Position numbers and translations under genes: made by a program. Under the pieces are notes generated by a model. The model worked only from the letters and a program-made list of their open reading frames with translations, was not told the DNA's origin and made no database searches. This document shows positions 16,545 through 26,700 of a stretch of 64,000 bases of DNA, one piece after another. The stretch comes from CAYLYM01 sp964387645 (GTDB lineage Bacteria > Calditrichota > Calditrichia > RBG-13-44-9), in NCBI GenBank assembly GCA_964387645.1, contig CAYLYM010000007.1:1-64000 (forward strand), given 5' to 3'. Positions within the stretch are counted from its first letter, which is position 1; each line of letters starts with the position of its first letter.

Positions 16545-17326
16545 AATAAATAAAACCGAAAAACACAAATGTGAAAGAAAGAGGTGTTTAGATATAATGA
16601 TTAGAATTGAATTTCTAAAAATTATAAAATCACAAGTTAATTTACGTCAAAATACTAATTTTGACTTAGTTCAAATACTTGTAAAATGAAATATATTATT
16701 AGATATTTGTATTATTATATTGCATTTAAGGATAGTGGTTTAAAAATTTTAGAATTCATGGTAAGATTATATAAAAACTATGTTTAAAAATAAAAACTAT
16801 TGCAATTTATACAGCAAATACTTAAAATATGTAAATTATTTTATAGTTTGATGAGGTGTGTTGTATTAGGTAGAAAATAAAGGAGGAAAAATATCGACAA
16901 ACCTTGAAATACAAAGATTTACACTCCAAAGAAAGGAAATGTTTCTTTATAAGAATGGAATTCCTTTTAACTACAAATGAAGATATTATAAGTACCATGA
17001 AAAATAATCAACATTAATATTTTTATTATATTGGAGAAAATAATTTAATTTTTAAAATTTCTTAAAAATATGGGGTTTCTTCATTATACTACATACTACG
17101 TTGACTGATCTCGTCATAATAACAGTTTTATTAATTTTCTAATATTATTATTTTGTCGAATAAAACTAACTGAATAAAAATATTTTGTTTATTATATGGT
17201 TTATTTTTATCTTTTGTATTATTAAAATTAGTTTACATTTAATTGTGACTTAAATCAAACGTAATATAATACGAGATAGTTCACCTATAAGTTGCAAAAA
17301 AGTATTAATTTTCAGGAGGATTTATA
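16545..17326. other. AT-rich leader before the TonB receptor operon
   Basis: About 780 bases, very AT-rich, with no supported coding frame, RNA gene or clear dyad. It ends with the strong ribosome binding site AGGAGG, 8 bases before ATG 17327. Its length suggests a long untranslated leader or unseen regulatory sites for the envelope gene cluster. Confidence 0.5.
17243..17270 (+). promoter_or_regulatory. Candidate sigma-70-like promoter TTGTGA-N16-TATAAT
   Basis: A perfect TATAAT at 17265-17270 with TTGTGA (four of six consensus bases) 16 bases upstream, 57 bases before the TonB receptor start. In such AT-rich DNA chance matches are frequent, and the promoter consensus of this lineage is unknown. 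Confidence 0.35.
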
Positions 17327-20293
17327 ATGAAAGTAATTAAAAATGCCATTCTCTTGGTATTGCTCCTGTTTATACCTCAACTTATTTTCGCAGCGACAAC
17401 AGGTAAAATTGCTGGTCGTGTTATTGATAAAAAGACAGGCGAAGCTTTACCTGGTGTCAATGTGGTTGTTGAGGGAACAAATTTAGGCGCTTCGACAGAT
17501 ATGGATGGCTTTTATTTTATTTTGAATATTCCTGCAGGTACTTACAATGTGAAATTTATGTATATTGGCTATAAGGAAGTGACTGTGAGTAATGTGAGAG
17601 TTATGACGAATTTAACTACCAAAGTAAATGTTGAAATGGAGGAAGCGGCTTTAGATATTGGTGAGGAAATTGTTGTAGTTGCAGAACGTCCTTTGATTCA
17701 AAAGGACATTACTGGTAGTCAGACAATTACTACTGCTCAGGAATTGCAAGCCATTCCGTTTGAGGATGTTGAAGATATTGTCAATATTACACCAGGGTTT
17801 ATTGATGGACATGCTAGAGGAGGGCGTGCTGGAGAAGTTTTATATCAAATTGATGGCGTTACCACGATGGATCCTTGGAATAACACCTTTGATACCGATG
17901 TTCCTGAGTTTGCGGTAGAAGAGGTTTCAGTAATTACCGGCGGATTCAGTGCTGAATATGGCAATGCACAATCAGGTGTTGTAAATATGGTTATTAAAGA
18001 AGGTGGGCCGGAATATGATGGAAGTATCCGGTATAAAACCAGTGATTTTGGCAATTCCAGATTTTCGGATCATCATCGTTTGCAGAATGTGGAATTTGCT
18101 CTTGGTGGTCCTGATCCAATTACTCGAAATCTTTTCAATTATCGGGATAAAGTTCGGTTTTTCATTTCTGGGGAGTATCGGAAAGATGATGGGCGTTTTG
18201 ATAATCAAAAACACCGTGCATTTAATTTCCAGGGAAAATTAACTTGGACGCCATCTAATGCTCATAAGTTTACTTTTTCTTTCTTAGGAGATCGAGATGA
18301 TTATGGAGTATGGTCAAATTTGTGGAAGCGGAAAGTTAATGAAGATCAAAATATGATGATGCCGCAATTGGTAAATCCAGACCTTCCTAATTATATCCGT
18401 AATCCTGAAGATAGTTTAATTGCTCTCTGGTGGGGAAATGGCAAGCTGGATACAGAGGATCTTAATCATAATGGATTCCTGGACCCAGGAGAAGACTTGA
18501 ATGGTAACGGGAAAATTGATACAGAAGATTTAAATCATGATGGAAAGATTAATGTTTTTAATATGCTGGATCATTTGCCGAGATACAATGCGCGTAGTGA
18601 GAATTTTATTTTTAACTGGGTTTTTCAAATTGGGCCAAAGTCATTTTTAGAAACTAAATTCAGCCGCTTTCGCACTTCGTTAAAATATAATGTAAAAGAA
18701 AATATTAATGAAGATAAAGATGGCGATGGACATTTAGATTTATTTTATGATGTCGATGGGGATGGAATTAAAGAAGATGTAGATGGAGATGGAGATAATC
18801 GGCATGAGGATTTGAATGGTAATAAGGAATGGGACTGGAAACTGGATAATGGCGATACTGATTTGTATACTGATGAAAATAATAATGACTATATTGATGC
18901 TTCGGAAATTGGGCCTCAGGAAAACTGGATTCCCTGGACTAGTATACCGATTTTTAATTTAAAGGACAATGATGGTTTTTATACTTATGGTCCTGGTCCA
19001 TCTTATTATCGCTTACGCTGGAATTATGATCAGAAAATCACCTATTCTGGAAAAGTAACTTATTATAGTCAGATTGACAAAAATAATGAAATAAAGGCAG
19101 GTGCAGAATTTAATTATTATGATATTTTTGATTTTGATCGAGATCTGGCTTCCGGTGGTAATGTGTATGGACAACGGGTTGATGTAAATCCCTATAGCTT
19201 TGCAGCCTTTTTCGAAGATAAGATGGAATATGAAGGCATGATTTTAAATGCCGGTTTGCGTTTAGATTATTTTAGCTCAAACACAACTTTTCCGGCTGAT
19301 CCCAATGATCCGGTTGAACCTGGTGAGGGTAAAATTAAAAATCCTATAAAAACTAAAGCTCGGACCTATATTAGTCCGCGTTTAGGAATTGCTCATCCCA
19401 TTACTGATCGCGATGTGATTTATTTTAATTATGGACGATATTTCCAGATCCCACGATTTTTTATTCTTTATTCCAATCTTTCATTTGACCTTTCTGGAGC
19501 ATTCCCATTAGTTGGTAATCCCAATATTGAACCCGAAACAACCACTTCTTATGAAGTAGGAGTGAAGCATCAGATTACTAATGATATGAAAATAGAGGTG
19601 AAGGGATTCTTTAAAGATATTCAGGGTTTAACAGATACCCGCCAGGTTTATTATACAGCCGCAAATTATTATACTATTTATCAAAACCTTGATTATGGAA
19701 ATGTGCGTGGCTTTGAAATTCAATTGTACAAACGGATGAACAGATTCCTTGGTGGAACAATTAACTACACTTATTCAATTGCCAAGGGAAAATCATCTAG
19801 CTATCGGCAGAATTATGATTTAACCTGGGCTAATTCTATTATCCCCACTGAAGAGAATTTCTTGGATTGGGATCAGCGTCATACACTAAATGCTAATATT
19901 AACTTAAGAGTACCTCATAATCAGAAATTGTTATTTGGTAAGAGCTGGTTGGATGATGTTGGGGTAAATTTTGTATTCAGATATGGAAGTGGTTTACCTT
20001 ATTCGTCTACTCAGAGGACTCGTATCCCACCAATTAATGATAAAAGACGTCCACCAACCTATTTCATGGATATGATTATCGATAAACAAATTCAACTTAC
20101 TGATGAAGTGAAATTAAAATTCTTCTTGTGGGCAAATAATCTTCAAGAGCAATGGTTCAAAAAGCGCAATATAATAGACATTGCTGACGTTGAATGGTAT
20201 GAACAATTTAATGATCCAACTGGTCGTTACCATGATCCTTCTGTTTATAGCGAGGGAACTACCTGGAATTTGGGAGTTCAGATTGATTTCTAA
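17327..20293 (+). CDS. TonB-dependent receptor with carboxypeptidase-regulatory-like N-domain and Ca-loop insertions
   Basis: A 988-residue outer-membrane active transporter. Signal peptide (residues 1-24, ending I-F-A-A), a carboxypeptidase-D-regulatory-like beta-sandwich (about 27-110: G-K-I-A-G-R-V-I-D-K-K-T-G-E-A-L-P-G-V-N), plug domain from about 115 (V-V-V-A-E-R-P-L-I-Q-K-D), and a C-terminal barrel ending G-V-Q-I-D-F with the aromatic last residue typical of outer-membrane proteins. Unusual are two aspartate-rich stretches within the barrel, residues 375-408 and about 463-526, made of repeats like D-L-N-G-N-G-K-I-D and D-V-D-G-D-G that resemble calcium-binding EF-hand/dockerin loops and should lie in extracellular loops. 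It heads the cluster with the sorting-domain and PorV-like genes. The ligand is unknown. Confidence 0.92.
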   Translation: MKVIKNAILLVLLLFIPQLIFAATTGKIAGRVIDKKTGEALPGVNVVVEGTNLGASTDMDGFYFILNIPAGTYNVKFMYIGYKEVTVSNVRVMTNLTTKVNVEMEEAALDIGEEIVVVAERPLIQKDITGSQTITTAQELQAIPFEDVEDIVNITPGFIDGHARGGRAGEVLYQIDGVTTMDPWNNTFDTDVPEFAVEEVSVITGGFSAEYGNAQSGVVNMVIKEGGPEYDGSIRYKTSDFGNSRFSDHHRLQNVEFALGGPDPITRNLFNYRDKVRFFISGEYRKDDGRFDNQKHRAFNFQGKLTWTPSNAHKFTFSFLGDRDDYGVWSNLWKRKVNEDQNMMMPQLVNPDLPNYIRNPEDSLIALWWGNGKLDTEDLNHNGFLDPGEDLNGNGKIDTEDLNHDGKINVFNMLDHLPRYNARSENFIFNWVFQIGPKSFLETKFSRFRTSLKYNVKENINEDKDGDGHLDLFYDVDGDGIKEDVDGDGDNRHEDLNGNKEWDWKLDNGDTDLYTDENNNDYIDASEIGPQENWIPWTSIPIFNLKDNDGFYTYGPGPSYYRLRWNYDQKITYSGKVTYYSQIDKNNEIKAGAEFNYYDIFDFDRDLASGGNVYGQRVDVNPYSFAAFFEDKMEYEGMILNAGLRLDYFSSNTTFPADPNDPVEPGEGKIKNPIKTKARTYISPRLGIAHPITDRDVIYFNYGRYFQIPRFFILYSNLSFDLSGAFPLVGNPNIEPETTTSYEVGVKHQITNDMKIEVKGFFKDIQGLTDTRQVYYTAANYYTIYQNLDYGNVRGFEIQLYKRMNRFLGGTINYTYSIAKGKSSSYRQNYDLTWANSIIPTEENFLDWDQRHTLNANINLRVPHNQKLLFGKSWLDDVGVNFVFRYGSGLPYSSTQRTRIPPINDKRRPPTYFMDMIIDKQIQLTDEVKLKFFLWANNLQEQWFKKRNIIDIADVEWYEQFNDPTGRYHDPSVYSEGTTWNLGVQIDF

Positions 20294-20312
20294 TCCTTAA
20301 AAAATAATATGA

Positions 20313-20342
20313 AGTAGAGGAAGATATATATCTTCCTCTACT
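20313..20342 (+). promoter_or_regulatory. Strong intercistronic hairpin after the TonB receptor
   Basis: Perfect 12-base arms AGTAGAGGAAGA and TCTTCCTCTACT around TATATA, 20 bases after the receptor stop. No T-run follows, so it is more likely an mRNA-processing or stability element, or a leaky terminator that sets expression of the following genes, than a full terminator. Confidence 0.6.
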
Positions 20343-20393
20343 GATATTTAATATAAAACGAAGTAAAGTTTAAATCATAGGTGGAGGCGGAGA

Positions 20394-22673
20394 ATGGACA
20401 ATAAATTAAATTTTTTCCTAGTGCTTTTTTTAAGCCTGATGTGTGCAGTGGGGCTTCTCGCCCGTGATAAAAGGCAGAGTAAAATGTTGAATAAACCTGC
20501 AGGTGACAACTCTCTTGCAGAAGATCGTGTACATAAAGTAGGGACGCTTTGGAATACTATTAGTAATTTTGGTCGATATGGCGACCCGGATGCAAGTTCG
20601 ACCGATCGTCCCTCAATGGAATGGCCAGGTGCGTCTAGAGTATGTTATCTTTGGGAAGGGCGTTTCTGGGTTGGTGGTACAGTAGGTGGAGAAATTAGAG
20701 TTTCCCATGCAGATTATGGAAATTATGAATTCTGGCCAGATCCTAATGAAGAATTTTTTATGGGACCTGGTAAATCCATTGAAGACCACCGTGTAGTTTT
20801 CGATGATCTTGATCCTAATTGGCATGATACTAAACCTTTGGGTATCAGGGTCATTGAAAGAGGATTAACGTGGTCAACTCCTGATTACGATGATTTTATC
20901 GCTTATGAATATACAGTGATAAATGCCAGCGCTGAACTAAGCGAAGGTCCCCATACTATTAAAAATTTCTTTGTGAGCTGGGTTTACGATTGTGACGTTG
21001 GTACTGTTGCAGATGTGACAGATCCTCATATTGATGACCTGGTAGATTTTGATGGATGGGATGGAGATGCCACAGATACGGACATTGAAGATATTGTGGA
21101 AAATATTGACATAAATGGCAATGGTGTTCTGGACGGGTACGACGAATGGGGCATTCCGTATGGTCGAAGATTACTGGGACGTAAGGAACCTCAACCAAAT
21201 TATGATCCAAGCAAAATTCATCCTGATGGTTTCTGGGATGAGTGGAGTGTGATCCTGGATAAAAATGGTCCACCCTTACGTTGGCAGGCAGATGTACCTT
21301 CCGAAGGACGAATTGCTGGTGAAATTGCAGTTGTAAATGGTGACACCTTACGCGGCTACTGTGTGCCCAGAAATATGTCTTATATGTATGATGCGGATAA
21401 CTCCGCAACTTCAAAATTCGATACTGGCGAACGGGATGAGTCTTTTGGACCTGTAGATGGATTTATTGGTGGGGCTTTAATTTATACAGATCATGAGCCT
21501 TACTATACCTCTACCGATGATACATTGCGTCGTGTTTATACACATCAATGGTGGAACTGGGAAAGTGATCCTGGCTCTGATCTGGAAAAATATCAATATA
21601 TGAGTGCTACCCACCCCTTTAGTTTATTTAAATTTTTGCCCAATCCTTTAGATCTGGGGGCTCCGGAATTTGATTATCGATGGATGACTACTACTGGTCC
21701 CTTTGGAGAATTTAAACCTGGTGAAGAACTACATTTTGTTTATGTTGCTGCGGTTGGTAAGGGATTAATGGGGTTACGGCAAAATGTTGATAATGCTTTG
21801 AAAGCCTATTATGCAGGTTCTCAGCATAGTAATCCTTACCATCCATCTGCACCTGAGGAGGACCTTCATTGGGTATTGCCTATTCCTCCTCCACAACCTA
21901 CTTTAACATATAGTCCGGGATATAACAGTGTAGAATTAAACTGGGATAATATTGCTGAAACGGCTGTTGATGAAATGATCGGTGAAGTGGATTTTCGCGG
22001 GTATAAAATCTACCGCGCCATGTATTCGCCTTCTAATTGGCAAATGATTGCTGCATTTGATAATGTGGATGAAGAAGTACCGGTAGTAACAACTGAGGGT
22101 GATACATTAGGATGGACTAATTTACCAGATATTACCCATCATTTTGTGGATCAAGGTGGAGTTTTTATGGGGCATGAATATGAACGACCATTAAATGGAT
22201 TACCTTACTATTATGTTGTGGTAGCCTATGATCCAGATAAACCTGCAGTAGGTGGACGACCTGCCTTGAAGTCTATTGAATCTCCAAGAACAAATTTCAT
22301 GACTGATCCAGAAACTGGAGCACCTGTTCCTGTTATTCCAAAGGGATTGTATGAAATTGAAAATAACAGAATTGTTCCAGAGCAGGATTTATCTAAAGTA
22401 ACCGTATTTCCAAATCCATATAAAGGAACATCAATCTTGGAAGAACGTTATCAGGAAAAAATTGTCTTCCAGAATTTACCGCCTGCTTGTAAGATTTCTA
22501 TCTTCACAATAACTGGTGATCATATCATTTCTATTGATCATACAGATGGAACAATGCAAGAAGAATGGAATCTGGTGAGCCGAAACAGGCAGTCTGTAAA
22601 AACCGGTCTGTATATATATGTAGTTGAAACTGAAGATGCGAAAAAAGTAGGAAAATTTGTTATTTTAAGATAA
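20394..22673 (+). CDS. Large secreted protein with divergent type IX-like C-terminal sorting domain
   Basis: A 759-residue exported protein. Signal peptide residues 1-25 (F-F-L-V-L-F-L-S-L-M-C-A-V-G-L-L-A). The middle has no domain I recognise, apart from a fibronectin-III-like segment around residues 500-620 (Y-N-S-V-E-L-N-W-D, Y-Y-Y-V-V-V-A-Y-D). The C-terminal 85 residues (V-F-P-N-P-Y-K-G-T-S, then G-L-Y-I-Y-V-V-E-T, ending K-F-V-I-L-R) match the FlgD/type IX sorting-domain pattern, diverged from the canonical N-Y-P-N-P-F-N-P. It sits between a TonB receptor and a PorV-like barrel; similar trios recur in FCB genomes and the protein may be displayed at the surface as receptor partner. The ribosome binding site is GGAGGCGGAG. 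Confidence 0.75.
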   Translation: MDNKLNFFLVLFLSLMCAVGLLARDKRQSKMLNKPAGDNSLAEDRVHKVGTLWNTISNFGRYGDPDASSTDRPSMEWPGASRVCYLWEGRFWVGGTVGGEIRVSHADYGNYEFWPDPNEEFFMGPGKSIEDHRVVFDDLDPNWHDTKPLGIRVIERGLTWSTPDYDDFIAYEYTVINASAELSEGPHTIKNFFVSWVYDCDVGTVADVTDPHIDDLVDFDGWDGDATDTDIEDIVENIDINGNGVLDGYDEWGIPYGRRLLGRKEPQPNYDPSKIHPDGFWDEWSVILDKNGPPLRWQADVPSEGRIAGEIAVVNGDTLRGYCVPRNMSYMYDADNSATSKFDTGERDESFGPVDGFIGGALIYTDHEPYYTSTDDTLRRVYTHQWWNWESDPGSDLEKYQYMSATHPFSLFKFLPNPLDLGAPEFDYRWMTTTGPFGEFKPGEELHFVYVAAVGKGLMGLRQNVDNALKAYYAGSQHSNPYHPSAPEEDLHWVLPIPPPQPTLTYSPGYNSVELNWDNIAETAVDEMIGEVDFRGYKIYRAMYSPSNWQMIAAFDNVDEEVPVVTTEGDTLGWTNLPDITHHFVDQGGVFMGHEYERPLNGLPYYYVVVAYDPDKPAVGGRPALKSIESPRTNFMTDPETGAPVPVIPKGLYEIENNRIVPEQDLSKVTVFPNPYKGTSILEERYQEKIVFQNLPPACKISIFTITGDHIISIDHTDGTMQEEWNLVSRNRQSVKTGLYIYVVETEDAKKVGKFVILR

Positions 22674-22718
22674 AGGCTTATGACTCCAACAGGACAACAG
22701 GTTTAGAGGAGGATAAAA

Positions 22719-23732
22719 ATGCGAAGATATTTTATATTTATATTAATGATCATATTGATGACCTCCCTTAATTCATGGGCACAGGGTATTGCCAAAGTAG
22801 GTACGGCAGGTTATCAATTTTTAAAAATTGTATCCGGTGCGCGAGGCTTAGCGCTGGGAGATGCAGGTGATCCAATTGTGTTTGATGCTTCTTCCATGTT
22901 CTGGAATCCTGCCACGCTTAATTTTACAAAAAATTCCAGTTTATTTTTAGCTCATGGCAACTACCTGGCAGATATGAATTATGAAGCCTTTGGTTTTTCG
23001 AAGGTATTAAAGGGTATTGGTGTGGTTGGCGTGAATATGGTTTACCTAGATTCAGGTCCAATTGAGGAAACTACTGTAGAGATGCAAAATGGCACTGGAA
23101 ATACCTTCTCTGCAGTAAGTTATGCCGTGGGCGTTTCATTCGCCCGCTTGTTAACCGAACGTTTTGGTATTGGTGGAAGTGTAAAATACGTAAATGAAAA
23201 TCTAACTAAAGATCTGGGCGAAGATAATTCTACTGGAGCATGGGCCGTGGATCTGGGTACTATTTATTATCCGGGGTTCGAAAGATTCGAAAGTTTACGT
23301 CTGACTATGTCAGTAAGAAATTTTGGACCAGAGGTTCGTTTAAAAGGCCAATATTACGATTTTGATGGAATAAAAGGTGAATTTCTTACAGAACCTACTG
23401 ATTATAAAGAATTTCCGTTGCCATTAATGTTTCGTTTTGGTCTAGGATATGACCCCATTGATAATGCGACACATAAATTATCTATTGCTATTATTGGTGA
23501 ACATCCCAATGACAATCTGGAACGGGTGAATTTAGGAGCAGAATATACCTTTCTGAAAATAATTTCCCTAAGAGGTGGGTATGTTCTTAATCATGATGTT
23601 CGAACTTTTAGTGCGGGGTTAGGATTAAATTTATCCGTATTTGGCCAAACCAATTTAAAAATAGATTACGGATATGCACATTATGGTGTACTTGAAGATT
23701 TACAAATGTTCTCATTGATATTCGATTGGTAA
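22719..23732 (+). CDS. PorV/PorQ-family outer-membrane beta-barrel protein
   Basis: A 337-residue barrel of the PorV/PorQ (UPF0164-related) family. PorV proteins are outer-membrane shuttle components of the type IX secretion system that carry sorting-domain cargo from the translocon to the PorU attachment complex. Seen: signal peptide ending S-W-A-Q-G (residues 1-22), the family start K-V-G-T-A-G-Y-Q-F-L-K-I, A-R-G-L-A-L-G-D-A, W-N-P-A-T-L, alternating strand patterns to the end, and a terminal aromatic residue (F-D-W). Strong AGAGGAGG ribosome binding site. Flanked on both sides by genes for sorting-domain proteins, which fits a cargo-handling role; a dedicated shuttle for these neighbours is inferred. 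Confidence 0.88.
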   Translation: MRRYFIFILMIILMTSLNSWAQGIAKVGTAGYQFLKIVSGARGLALGDAGDPIVFDASSMFWNPATLNFTKNSSLFLAHGNYLADMNYEAFGFSKVLKGIGVVGVNMVYLDSGPIEETTVEMQNGTGNTFSAVSYAVGVSFARLLTERFGIGGSVKYVNENLTKDLGEDNSTGAWAVDLGTIYYPGFERFESLRLTMSVRNFGPEVRLKGQYYDFDGIKGEFLTEPTDYKEFPLPLMFRFGLGYDPIDNATHKLSIAIIGEHPNDNLERVNLGAEYTFLKIISLRGGYVLNHDVRTFSAGLGLNLSVFGQTNLKIDYGYAHYGVLEDLQMFSLIFDW

Positions 23733-23778
23733 TTGTATTTGTGTAAATTCAAAGATTTCCTTTAATGAGGAGGACATT

Positions 23779-26700
23779 ATGAGTAAAATAATTCGATTGA
23801 ATTCTATTAATTTAGGTCTCGTACTGGTTCTATTTTTGAGTTTAGGATTTATAACCGCAGATATGGCTGCAAGTCTTGAAGAACCAGAAGTGGGGCAAAC
23901 CTTAATTTTTAATAAATTTAATGAAGGATTTTTTGTTGGATATTCTAAGGTAAGTGCGACCTGTCAGGCAATTGGAGAAAACATTGTTGTTTATACCGAA
24001 GATGCTAATGTGAAGGATATTTTTGGTGAAGAGGTGAATGGACAATTCATGATGTACGCAGCGACAACGACCGGACTATATGTTAGTGCAGATAGTGGTA
24101 AAACCTGGACATTTCTGAGTTATGTGTTCGATCTTGCTGATGAAAATGAAGAAGCAGAAGCCTTTGGTGAACAATTTGTGGCTGTTACTCCTGGAGATAA
24201 GGTTATTCTTACTGGTTCTACAAAAGCACTATATTGGTCGAGAGATGGGGGCAAATCGTTCCGCAAGATAACTCGTGGTTTACCTAAAAATGTTCCTTAT
24301 TATAAGGTACTTTTTGATATTTCTCAGGGAACAGCAGAACGAAAGATTCGCAAATTTATCGCAACAGGTGGGGGACTTTATTACATACAGGATGTTGTCG
24401 CCCGGAGTTGGAAAAATTTGAACGATGGCATGCCATTTGTTCCTCCCAATCCTGCGCCTGCCTATGATATTGAGATAATTGAGGATTCTGTCCTTTATGT
24501 CGCCTCAGAATTTGGTCCTTTTAAAGGATGGATTAATGAAAAAGGGGATGAATTCTCGTGGGAACCTCTTATTAAAAAATCTGTTTCTTTTACACCTCAA
24601 ACAATAGATAATAGCGATTCATTAACATTTTTATTACAAAAGGATTACGATGGATATTCCCTTTCTACCGCTTCTCATATTTATGTATTAGACTCTGAAA
24701 CTGGAGCTCACTGGGCAGTTAACCCAGTAGAAGATTCTCTAGGCAATCTTATTGGGATGTTAAATGAGGATAATCTATATTTCACAGGGACTTTTTCTGG
24801 AGACTATAGCACCATAAATCCCGAAAACCTGGAAATGATGATAACCAGTTGTGAGAAGGTGGAAGAGATTGAATTTACTGACGATGGTACAATTTTCGCA
24901 GCCTCTGCCTCAAAAGTATATCGTATTACTCCTGACGGAAATGTAATGGAATATACTTTGGGAGAAGATGTCGCCGATCTTACAATCAAGGCACTTTTAG
25001 TGGATGGTGATGTTCTTTTAGTAGGAACAAATAAAGGATTATATAAATCCGAGCTAAATTCAATCAATTTTATAAAAGTTAGTCCGTTACTTTCAGATGG
25101 ATATGGCATTGATAATCAAGATCTGGACATTAATATCATAAAAAAGAGTATATCTGATTCATATTTATTAGGGTGCTCAATTGGGGGACTGGTTGAAAGT
25201 TCAGATCTGAACGAATGGGTCACCCATAATTTGGGTTTAACTTATCGTAAAGTTTCACCCAATGCCATTACTCGAATTATAAATGCATTTGATAATAGCT
25301 CTGCATATGATCCAAATATTGGTATTTATCAGAGGACTATTGATTATTTTGGTGAACTATCAAATGTTGATAATTATGATAAAGTTTTTCTATTAATTAC
25401 AGATTTAGTAGATGAATTTTTCTTACAAGCAGGGAATGGAACAGATTATAAAGATGGTCGTGTTGATCCTGTTGATTTATTAAGTAAAGAAGAAAACTCT
25501 AATAGTAATCAACGGGAAATTATTTATTTAGATGATTACCCAACCGATCTTGAGGAATCCTTAGAAGCAGAATCAGCAATTTCTCACTATTTGGCAGAAT
25601 TGATTCAATTAAATTATGATAAAGATGAAGAACGCTGGTTAACTGAAGGAATTTCCATGTGGTCACGTTGGATTAATGGCTACAAATTTTATTCTCATGA
25701 TGGGCAGAGTGCCTATCTGGATTTAACCAGTACTCTAAAACCAAAAGGACGAACAAATAATTTATTTAACTGGGGTGACGCTGGATTTGATAAGAAAGAA
25801 CGCGAATTTTCTTTTGTATTTTTCACTTATTTATTTGAGCATCATTTGTTTGATTCTACAGGTGTAAAGGCTCTAATTGCTGATACAACCAATGGGATGG
25901 AAAGTGTTGAAAATCATTTAAAATCAGGAACATTTAGACAATTTTTTACAGATTTTGCAAAAGCTTTATATTTTGACGCATTGGGAGCGGAATATGAAAA
26001 TGGTAAATATTACTTTGCTTCAATAGATGTGGAACCTGAAAAATTACCTATTGATTTTGGATTCTTAACAAATCCACCTTATGTATTTAATTTTTCCGGA
26101 TGGAGTTACTATTATTTTCAAGTAAAAGTTTGGGATACTAATAAAAATTCACTGGTTGCACCATTAATTGATTCTGTGGTGGTTTTTAATGGAGATGATG
26201 TAACAAAATACGAAGTTTATTTGATACAACAAGAAAATCCTGATTTAAATGAAAATTTTGTAATTTCTCCAATTAATTTGGATAAATACAACCGGGGAAT
26301 AGGTCAATTGCAGGTAAAAACAAGTGAGGATGATTCCGATTCTTATACAACGTTTCTTCTTTTGATTATAAGCAATGAACCATTAGCTCAAGATGGTGGA
26401 GCTTTAACACTGGAGGTGGATACGGAAGTACCAGAACGAACTGCTTTTTATCCACTTCAGAATGTTGTAAAGGAAACCTATTTTGATTTCTATGCGTTTT
26501 CCAGCGAAAGAGCATTTATTGATGGTGGACAGGCCAAATTACTGGGTATTGGTAGTGAAGAAGAACCAGAAATTGAAGGGCCCGAAGTTCTGGCTATTGG
26601 TGCAACAGATACTTTGCAATTTACTTTATCACCCTTTTTAAGAAATGAAAAAGATATTTTTATTTATCATGGATTTTTCGATATTGCTTCACTTCTCACA

